A DNA stretch of 64,000 nucleotides from Flavobacterium hungaricum (lineage in GTDB: Bacteria; Bacteroidota; Bacteroidia; Flavobacteriales; Flavobacteriaceae): NCBI RefSeq assembly GCF_015182285.1, contig NZ_PRDM01000001.1:1612001-1676000 (forward strand), read 5' to 3'. A model generated the notes under the pieces. The model was not told the origin of the DNA. It did not search any database and saw nothing but the letters and a program-made list of their open reading frames with translations. The translations under genes and the position numbers were made by a program. Positions 57,897 to 64,000 of the stretch are shown here, in pieces (the stretch's first letter is position 1; every line of letters starts with the position of its first letter).

Positions 57897-57960
57897 ATTT
57901 AAGATTAGAACCCCAGTCGTAACTAAATTATATTCGCAAACTCTAAACATTGACACTTAA

Positions 57961-59364
57961 ATGAATACAAAATATTCGGACCTAATAAACCAGACATACT
58001 ATTTTCCACAAGAGGAATTTAAATTAAACAAAGACAACTTATTGTTTCACAATATCGATTTGATGAAATTGGTAGAACAATACGGTACTCCTTTAAAGTT
58101 TACTTATCTGCCTCAGATTTCTGAAAACATCAACAAAGCAAAAGCTTGGTTCAGAAAATCAATGGAGAAAAATAAATACGACGCAAAATATTACTATTGT
58201 TATTGCACAAAAAGCTCTCATTTTGAATACATTATGAATGAGGCATTCAAGAATAACATTCATATCGAAACTTCATCTGCTTTTGATGTTAATATTGTTG
58301 AAAATTTATTAGAAAACGGTAAAATCAATAAGAGCACGTATGTTATTTGTAACGGCTTTAAAAGAGACGAATACATTACAAATATTGGAAGGTTAATTAA
58401 TAACGGACATAAAAATACTATTCCGATTATTGATAACTACGAGGAATTGGATTTACTGCAGGCAGAAATTAAAGGAAAATTCAAAATTGGAATCCGTATT
58501 GCTGCCGAAGAAGAACCTAAATTTGAGTTTTACACTTCAAGATTAGGAATTGGATATAAAAACATTGTTTCGTTTTATAAAAAACAAATTCAGGAAAATG
58601 ACAGATTAGAGCTTAAAATGCTCCACTTCTTCATCAATACCGGAATTAACGATACTTCGTATTATTGGAATGAATTAGTTAAATGTATCAAAGTATATAT
58701 TGCGCTTAAAAAAGAATGCCCTACCCTTGACGGTTTAAATATCGGAGGCGGTTTTCCAATTAAAAATTCATTGGCATTTGAATACGATTATCAATACATG
58801 ATTGATGAAATTATCAATCAGATTAAAATTGCTTGTGACGAAGCTGAAGTGGATGTTCCGAATATCTTTACAGAGTTTGGATCATTTACAGTTGGCGAAA
58901 GCGGTGGCGCTATCTATCAGATTTTGTATCAAAAACAACAAAATGATAGAGAAAAATGGAATATGATTGATTCTTCATTCATTACCACTTTACCAGATAC
59001 TTGGGCTATAAATAAGCGTTTTATTATGCTTGCGGTAAACCGCTGGAATGATACTTACGAACGGGTTCTGTTAGGCGGATTAACTTGTGATAGTGACGAC
59101 TATTACAATTCTGAACAAAACATGAACGCGATTTATCTGCCTAAATACAGTAAAGAAAAGCCATTGTATATTGGTTTCTTTAATACAGGTGCGTATCAAG
59201 AAACCATTGGTGGATATGGAGGACTTCACCACTGTTTAATTCCGCAGCCTAAACACATTTTAATTGATCGTGACGAAAACGGGATTCTGGCGACAGAAGT
59301 TTTCTCAGAACAACAAACTTCTGACGATGTTTTGAAAATTTTAGGCTACAAAAAAAAGTTATAA
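57961..59364 (+). CDS. speA: Biosynthetic arginine decarboxylase (fold III PLP)
   Basis: 467 residues, shorter than the proteobacterial SpeA. The N-terminal PLP barrel has CYCTKSSHFEYIM, with Lys84 as the likely Schiff-base lysine, IGIRIAAEEE, SRLGIGYKNI, and GLNIGGGFPIKNS for PLP phosphate. The C-terminal part has TFTEFGSFTVGESGG-like EFGSFTVGESGGAI, LGGLTCDSDDYY (catalytic Cys) and GAYQETIGGYGGLHHC. It forms agmatine from arginine as the first step of polyamine synthesis. The next gene is a deoxyhypusine-synthase-family protein, in line with a polyamine pathway. Confidence 0.85.
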   Translation: MNTKYSDLINQTYYFPQEEFKLNKDNLLFHNIDLMKLVEQYGTPLKFTYLPQISENINKAKAWFRKSMEKNKYDAKYYYCYCTKSSHFEYIMNEAFKNNIHIETSSAFDVNIVENLLENGKINKSTYVICNGFKRDEYITNIGRLINNGHKNTIPIIDNYEELDLLQAEIKGKFKIGIRIAAEEEPKFEFYTSRLGIGYKNIVSFYKKQIQENDRLELKMLHFFINTGINDTSYYWNELVKCIKVYIALKKECPTLDGLNIGGGFPIKNSLAFEYDYQYMIDEIINQIKIACDEAEVDVPNIFTEFGSFTVGESGGAIYQILYQKQQNDREKWNMIDSSFITTLPDTWAINKRFIMLAVNRWNDTYERVLLGGLTCDSDDYYNSEQNMNAIYLPKYSKEKPLYIGFFNTGAYQETIGGYGGLHHCLIPQPKHILIDRDENGILATEVFSEQQTSDDVLKILGYKKKL

Positions 59365-59463
59365 AAAACGGCAGATTAAATAATAGAAATAGTTAAAAAT
59401 TTCTTAATTTGCATTAACATCCAAAAAGGTTACACTTTTTAATTCAAAAAAAAACAAAAAAAA

Positions 59464-60432
59464 ATGAAAGGACCAATCAGTCAATTTATTGAAAAACATT
59501 ATTTGCATTTTAATTCTGCTTCTTTAGTAGATGCTGCAAAAGCATATGAAGAGCAGTTAGCTAATGGTGCAAAAATGCTTGTAAGTATGGCTGGCGCAAT
59601 GAGTACAGCAGAAATTGGTAAAATTTTTGCAGAAGTAATTAGACAAGACAAAGTACAAATCATTTCATGTACCGGAGCCAATCTAGAAGAAGACATCATG
59701 AATTTAGTGGCACATTCTCACTATGAAAGAGTGCCTAACTATCGTGATTTAACACCAGAAGACGAATGGGCATTGCTGGAAAGAGGTTTAAACCGTGTTA
59801 CAGACACTTGTATCCCTGAGCATGAAGCATTCCGTCGTTTACAAAAACACATTTACAAAATCTGGAAAGATGCAGATGATAAAGGAGAACGTTATTTTCC
59901 GCATGAATTCATGTATAAAATGTTGTTATCTGGCGTTTTAGAAGAATATTACGAAATTGATTTAAAAGATAGCTGGATGTATGCGGCTGCAGAGAAAAAT
60001 TTACCGATTATCGTACCAGGATGGGAAGATAGTACAATGGGAAATATCTTTGCTTCATACGTAATTAAAGGAGAATTAAAAGCTTCTACTATGAAATCTG
60101 GAATTGAATACATGACTTTCCTAGCGGATTGGTATTCTAAAAACAGTTCTAACGGAATTGGATTTTTCCAAATTGGTGGTGGTATTGCGGGTGATTTCCC
60201 AATTTGTGTGGTGCCAATGTTGTATCAAGATATGGAAATGCACGATGTGCCGTTTTGGAGTTATTTCTGCCAAATTTCAGATTCTACAACTAGTTATGGT
60301 TCGTATTCTGGAGCAGTTCCAAACGAAAAAATCACTTGGGGTAAATTAGATATCAAAACCCCTAAATTTATTATTGAGTCGGATGCTACGATCGTTGCTC
60401 CGTTAATTTTTGCATATTTATTAGATTTATAA
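59464..60432 (+). CDS. Deoxyhypusine-synthase-family protein
   Basis: 322 residues, typical length. The NAD-binding core is seen in NGAKMLVSMAGAMSTAEIGKIFAEVI, the spermidine-binding segments in IISCTGANLEEDIMNLVAH, and the catalytic lysine Lys294 in TWGKLD is kept. Bacteria have no eIF5A substrate for true deoxyhypusine synthase; bacterial relatives make homospermidine, carboxy-aminopropyl-agmatine or other polyamine conjugates. Its position 100 bp after arginine decarboxylase supports an agmatine-based route. Acts in the cytoplasm as a tetramer. The exact product is not settled by sequence. Confidence 0.85.
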   Translation: MKGPISQFIEKHYLHFNSASLVDAAKAYEEQLANGAKMLVSMAGAMSTAEIGKIFAEVIRQDKVQIISCTGANLEEDIMNLVAHSHYERVPNYRDLTPEDEWALLERGLNRVTDTCIPEHEAFRRLQKHIYKIWKDADDKGERYFPHEFMYKMLLSGVLEEYYEIDLKDSWMYAAAEKNLPIIVPGWEDSTMGNIFASYVIKGELKASTMKSGIEYMTFLADWYSKNSSNGIGFFQIGGGIAGDFPICVVPMLYQDMEMHDVPFWSYFCQISDSTTSYGSYSGAVPNEKITWGKLDIKTPKFIIESDATIVAPLIFAYLLDL

Positions 60433-60440
60433 AATAATTT

Positions 60441-60854
60441 ATGAAAAGAGTTATAGTAGACTACGCTAAACTTACCAATGAAATTTTAAACCTTTTGGTA
60501 GAAAAATTTCCTGATGGTTATGATGATTCGGATGTAATCCGTTTTAGAAATGCTAAAAACGAATTGGTTGAAGCTGTTGAAGTTCGTACAGAAGACACTA
60601 TTTACTTAGTAAAAATCAGTACTAAATTGGCTGACAGAATTGAAAACTACGATGAAGATGATGATATCGATCTTGATGTTGATACAATCGAACCAGTAAA
60701 AGGAATAGATCTGGACGATGAAGCAGATGATGATGATGACGACGATAACCTAGACAAACCTGATTCTGACGGCGGCGATGGAGATGATGATGACGATGAT
60801 GACGACAAAGCAGATACTGATTATGATGAAGAAGACGAAGAAGATGAGGATTAA
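60441..60854 (+). CDS. Protein with an extremely acidic C-terminal tail
   Basis: 137 residues. The first 70 (MKRVIVDYAKLTNEILNLLVEKFPDGYDDSDVIRFRNAKNELVE...VRTEDTIYLVKIS) form a small conserved alpha/beta domain. The remaining part is almost wholly Asp, Glu and Gly runs (DDDDDNLD, GDDDDDDDDK, DEEDEEDED). I recall flavobacterial homologues labelled 'DNA primase', but no primase motif is visible, so I do not use that name. It lies 8 bp after the DHS-like gene and may be co-transcribed. The tail could mimic nucleic acid or bind cations. Confidence 0.75.
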   Translation: MKRVIVDYAKLTNEILNLLVEKFPDGYDDSDVIRFRNAKNELVEAVEVRTEDTIYLVKISTKLADRIENYDEDDDIDLDVDTIEPVKGIDLDDEADDDDDDDNLDKPDSDGGDGDDDDDDDDKADTDYDEEDEEDED

Positions 60855-60876
60855 TTCATCTCTTTAATAAAATAAG

Positions 60877-60905
60877 AAGGAACTCTATTGGAGTTCCTTT
60901 TTTTA
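60877..60905 (+). terminator. Terminator of the polyamine-region transcript
   Basis: AAGGAACTC, loop TATTG, GAGTTCCTT, then a T-run. Confidence 0.88.
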
Positions 60906-61003
60906 TGTATTTAGGTAAAATTGAAAACCTAAATTTTAAATTTGTAAGATTATTTTTAAATTAATATTTTTAAGGATTTTTCTACTTAAAAATAAGTACC
61001 TAT

Positions 61004-63112
61004 ATGACTTCAGAAATATTACATGCCACGCTTAAGGAAAATTTTGGTTTTGAAAAATTCAGACCCAATCAGGAAACGATAATCAAGACTATTTTATCCG
61101 GTCAAGATACTTTAGCCATTATGCCGACTGGAGGCGGAAAATCGATCTGTTTTCAGCTGCCAGCATTAATTTTGCCAGGAATTACGATCGTAATCTCACC
61201 GCTGATCGCTTTGATGAAAGATCAAGTGGACAGCTTAAAAACCAACGGAATAAATGCCTGTTATATCAACAGTACACAATCTGCACAAGAACAGCAATAT
61301 TATATAGACAATTTAAAATCAAATATTTTTAAGCTCGTTTATATTGCGCCAGAAAGTCTTTCTTATTTAGATGTTGCTTTTAACGAATTGACAATCAGTT
61401 TGATTGCCATAGACGAAGCGCACTGTATCTCATCGTGGGGACATGACTTTAGGCCGGCTTACACCAATTTAGGATATTTAAAAAACCGCTTCCCTTCTAC
61501 TCCTGTTTTAGCACTGACAGCAACAGCAGATAAAGCAACCCGTACCGACATTACTAAACAGCTGCAATTAAAAAATCCAAAAACTTTTATTGCTTCATTT
61601 GATCGAAAAAATCTAAGTTTAGAAGTGCGCCCTGCTTTAGATCGTGTCAAACAAATTATTGATTTTATTGAAGACAAACCAAACGAATCTGGAATCATTT
61701 ATTGTTTGAGCCGAAAAACCACAGAAGAACTTGCCGAGAAATTAAAAAAGCACGGAATTACTGCTAGGGCTTATCATGCAGGTTTAGAAAATACAATCCG
61801 CGCTAAGACACAGGATGAATTTATAAACGATGACTGCCAGGTAGTCTGCGCTACAGTTGCCTTTGGAATGGGAATTGATAAATCTAATGTTCGCTGGGTG
61901 ATCCATTACAACCTGCCCAAAAACATAGAAGGTTATTATCAGGAAATCGGACGTGCCGGTCGTGACGGTCTTCCGGCAGAAACAGTACTTTTCGAAAGTT
62001 ATGCAGATGTAATTCAGTTGCAGAAATTTGCTTCTGACGGATTAAACGCTGATGTGCAGCTGGCAAAATTAGAGCGTATGAAACAATATGCAGATGCTTT
62101 AAGCTGCCGTAGAAAAATTCTACTTTCTTATTTTGGTGAATTGGTTACAGAGAATTGCGGTAACTGTGATATTTGCAAAAATCCGCCAACATTTTTTGAT
62201 GGAACGATTCTGGCGCAGAAAGCCTTATCTGCAATCACTCGCTTGAAAGAATCGGAACCGCTGGCTGTAATTGTAGATTTTTTAAGAGGCTCAAAAAACG
62301 CATATATCTATGAAAAAAATTATCAGGAGCTAAAAACGTACGGAATTGGACATGACATTTCGTGGTACGACTGGAATCAATATTTAATTCAGCTGATTAA
62401 TTTAGGTTACTTAGAAATTGCTTTTCATCAGCATAATAAAATTTTATTGACTCCTTTTGCAAAGAAAGTTTTATTTGAAAACGAAAAAGTCAAATTAACA
62501 ACTGTTGTTAAGAAAGTAATCGATAAAAACGAAATTAAAGAAACCAAAGCAAAACCAGCTAAAAATTCTCTTTTTGAAATACTTAGAAAATTGCGCTATG
62601 AAATTGCCAAAGACGAAGAAGTTCCTGCTTATGTAATATTTAGTGATGCTGCTCTGAGACAAATGGAAATAGTAAGACCAATGAGTGAAGAAGAATTTCT
62701 TACCATTGAAGGGGTCGGAAAAGCAAAACTTGAAAAATATGGTTCTGAATTTATTGATGCCATAACTTATTACGAAAAAGTAAAGAAAGAAAATTCGAAG
62801 AAGAAAAAAGAAGGCAACACCTATAAAACAACTTTAGAATTATATCAAAATGGGGTTTCGGTACAAGAAATCGCTGAGCAGAGAAAATTGGGACTGACAA
62901 CTATTATCTCGCATTTAGCCAAGTTATATGTCGATGGAAATGATATTGATTTAAGTCAGTTTGTTTCTGATGAGGAAGTTAAACTTCTCCATAAAGCACA
63001 AATCGAATTAGAATATCCTACAGCGTTAAAACCTTATTTCGATCATTTTGAAGAAAAATTATCTTATGATAAAATTCGCTTAGGTCTTGCTATAGTTGAA
63101 AGGAATAAATAA
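61004..63112 (+). CDS. recQ: ATP-dependent DNA helicase RecQ
   Basis: 702 residues. Helicase core: motif I MPTGGGKSICFQLPAL (about 40-55), II IDEAHCISSWGHDFRPAY (with the aromatic-rich loop), III ALTATA, V-VI region VVCATVAFGMGIDKSNVRWVIHYNLP and QEIGRAGRDG. RecQ zinc-binding cysteines occur in CRRKILLSYF and CGNCDICKNPP (about 365-395). A winged helix follows, then an HRDC domain (VPAYVIFSDAALRQM, FLTIEGVGKAKLEKYG) and a C-terminal HTH_40-like region (VQEIAEQRKLGLTTIISHL). It unwinds DNA in recombination and repair. Confidence 0.93.
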   Translation: MTSEILHATLKENFGFEKFRPNQETIIKTILSGQDTLAIMPTGGGKSICFQLPALILPGITIVISPLIALMKDQVDSLKTNGINACYINSTQSAQEQQYYIDNLKSNIFKLVYIAPESLSYLDVAFNELTISLIAIDEAHCISSWGHDFRPAYTNLGYLKNRFPSTPVLALTATADKATRTDITKQLQLKNPKTFIASFDRKNLSLEVRPALDRVKQIIDFIEDKPNESGIIYCLSRKTTEELAEKLKKHGITARAYHAGLENTIRAKTQDEFINDDCQVVCATVAFGMGIDKSNVRWVIHYNLPKNIEGYYQEIGRAGRDGLPAETVLFESYADVIQLQKFASDGLNADVQLAKLERMKQYADALSCRRKILLSYFGELVTENCGNCDICKNPPTFFDGTILAQKALSAITRLKESEPLAVIVDFLRGSKNAYIYEKNYQELKTYGIGHDISWYDWNQYLIQLINLGYLEIAFHQHNKILLTPFAKKVLFENEKVKLTTVVKKVIDKNEIKETKAKPAKNSLFEILRKLRYEIAKDEEVPAYVIFSDAALRQMEIVRPMSEEEFLTIEGVGKAKLEKYGSEFIDAITYYEKVKKENSKKKKEGNTYKTTLELYQNGVSVQEIAEQRKLGLTTIISHLAKLYVDGNDIDLSQFVSDEEVKLLHKAQIELEYPTALKPYFDHFEEKLSYDKIRLGLAIVERNK

Positions 63113-63168
63113 TAGTGGTTTTGAAAAAAAAAAGTTTTTATTTCATTTGAATTGAATAATACAAAAAG

Positions 63169-63204
63169 AAAAATCCTGTAAAATAAAAATTTTACAGGAT
63201 TTTC
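63169..63204. terminator. Bidirectional terminator after recQ
   Basis: AAAATCCTGTAAAA, loop of about four bases, and TTTTACAGGATTTT form a near-perfect stem between the convergent stops at 63112 and 63221. Confidence 0.88.
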
Positions 63205-63220
63205 TATTTCATTTGATTGA

Positions 63221-63736
63221 TTACAAATACCTTTCTTCAAAAACTTTTTGATGATGTTTTTGATGTCCGATTATTACAAAACCTAAAGCACGAACTGAAA
63301 TTTTATTATTAGAAGCTGTTCCAATACGTTTAAGTTGTTCTTCAGATAAGCTTTTGTAAAACAATAAATTTGAATGTCTTAAGGCAGAAAGTTCTGTTAG
63401 CAATTCCTGAATACTTCTTTTGTTTGAATCGGTGTTGTTTGCGTAATCATCTTCTTCAAAACTTGACAAAGGCGTTTGGTCATTTCTAGAAAAACGCAGC
63501 GCTCTATAAGCAAAAATTCTTTCAGAATCCATAAGGTGCTGGATAATATCTTTAATTGTCCATTTGCCTGGAGCATAACGATAATCAAATTTATCCATTG
63601 GAATGTTTTGAACAAATCGGATAAATTCATGAAGCGATATTTCTAATTCTTCGATCAAATCTCCTGATCCAGCCTGATTGATATACGTGCCAAAGTGGCC
63701 GGCATATTCATTCTCTAATAATTCAGAACTTTTCAT
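63221..63736 (-). CDS. DinB-superfamily protein
   Basis: 171 residues from the ATG at 63736; 15 further upstream codons would overlap the ppc stop and are unlikely. The DinB four-helix bundle: YAGHFGTYINQAGSGDLIEEL, YRYAPGKWTIKDIIQHLMDSERIFAYRALRFSRND (first His ligand), and C-terminal RALGFVIIGHQKHHQKVFEERYL with a second His pair. Metal-binding His are at expected places. DinB-like proteins are metal-dependent enzymes or thiol transferases, often stress-induced. It is 10 bp after the end of ppc on the same strand, so they probably share a transcript. Confidence 0.85.
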   Translation of the reverse strand: MKSSELLENEYAGHFGTYINQAGSGDLIEELEISLHEFIRFVQNIPMDKFDYRYAPGKWTIKDIIQHLMDSERIFAYRALRFSRNDQTPLSSFEEDDYANNTDSNKRSIQELLTELSALRHSNLLFYKSLSEEQLKRIGTASNNKISVRALGFVIIGHQKHHQKVFEERYL

Positions 63737-63746
63737 AATATATTTT

Positions 63747-64000
63747 TTAAGCAGAATTTCTACTTGCGTTAGTATTTCCAAAAAGTGATCTTGTTACAAT
63801 TTTCTCGTATACTTTGATCAGTTCTTCGTTTACGTTTTCTTCTTTATTCAATTCATTGATTCTCAATAAAGCATATTGCTGAATAGTCAACAATGGCAAA
63901 ACAATTCGCTCTCTGATTTGAATAGAAGCAATACCGTCAGGGTAATTTTCCATTAACGTTTTGTGATCTGCAATTTTAAGAAGCAAACGTTTAGTTTCTT
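63747..64000 (-). CDS. ppc: Phosphoenolpyruvate carboxylase (partial, C-terminus)
   Basis: 84 C-terminal residues in a frame open to the right edge: ETKRLLLKIADHKTLMENYP, then IASIQIRERIVLPLLTIQQYALL, and the end VTRSLFGNTNASRNSA. The PEPC C-terminal pattern (L...R......L..Q), with the tail R-N-T-N-A-S-R in place of the classical Q-N-T-G, marks the family in Flavobacteria as I recall. The enzyme fixes bicarbonate onto phosphoenolpyruvate to make oxaloacetate. Start and most of the gene lie outside. The DinB gene follows by 10 bp. Confidence 0.8.
   Translation of the reverse strand, partial: ETKRLLLKIADHKTLMENYPDGIASIQIRERIVLPLLTIQQYALLRINELNKEENVNEELIKVYEKIVTRSLFGNTNASRNSA

Noticed and set aside
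60441..60854. DNA primase name for the acidic-tail protein
   Set aside because: No primase motifs; the label seen on homologues seems to be an error.

Overview
The window is a 64-kb chromosomal segment of a member of the Bacteroidota, most likely a Flavobacterium-like Flavobacteriaceae. The evidence is low G+C, promoters of the TTG-N19-TAnnTTTG type (best copies at 41764-41793 and 53228-53257), many secreted or lipoprotein genes, a fused E1 alpha/beta 2-oxoacid dehydrogenase, and the dispersed intergenic repeats typical of that group. No phage, plasmid, rRNA, CRISPR or transposase gene was seen. Both ends cut a gene: a cNMP-binding/CBS/DUF294 protein on the left and phosphoenolpyruvate carboxylase on the right.

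Layout. 1-3.4 kb: the truncated CBS protein, a 1.2-kb non-coding stretch of degenerate tandem repeats, a possible HEPN-like protein and an XRE regulator. 3.4-13.9 kb: small secreted proteins, a Bcr/CflA exporter, type II NADH dehydrogenase, two SF2 helicases, DUF6155, DUF3817 and an MscS channel, separated by terminal-inverted-repeat elements. 14-26 kb: ankyrin lipoprotein, a Crp/Fnr regulator with a quinone oxidoreductase, DUF885 peptidase, E1 alpha-beta fusion, 2OG oxygenase, SUI1, nucleoside phosphorylase, VOC, DUF4265, substrate-binding protein and transglutaminase-like protein. 26.5-36.6 kb: an ABC-F protein with a foldable leader, an ArsR-SRPBCC-DoxX-DUF4256 operon, an SDR/ABM/AraC cassette bracketed by inverted repeats, a Crp/SDR pair, DUF1493-like, DUF2200 and a lipoprotein. 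36.6-41.6 kb: small proteins, several resembling immunity proteins (SMI1/KNR4, Imm35-like), with VOC and map. 41.8-42.6 kb: an intact tRNA-Val(TAC) followed by four near-identical degenerate tRNA-like units, each with its own terminator. 42.7-53 kb: AraC with a divergent cupin/carboxymuconolactone/ABM operon, a prolyl-hydroxylase/WD40 fusion, a gene remnant and uncharacterised genes. 53.2-64 kb: MsbA-like exporter, proline dehydrogenase, aroB, arginine decarboxylase, a deoxyhypusine-synthase-family protein, an acidic-tail protein, RecQ, DinB and ppc.

The most unusual signal is the tRNA-like array at 41971-42578. Other points of note are heptad-phased inverted arrays at gene 3' ends (13177-13424, 26264-26466, 37447-37660), a perfect 12-nt complement that could hide the ABC-F start codon, three palindromes at one fixed distance from Crp-associated promoters, and the oxygenase/WD40 fusion.

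All calls come from reading the sequence and from remembered family features. No database search was run.
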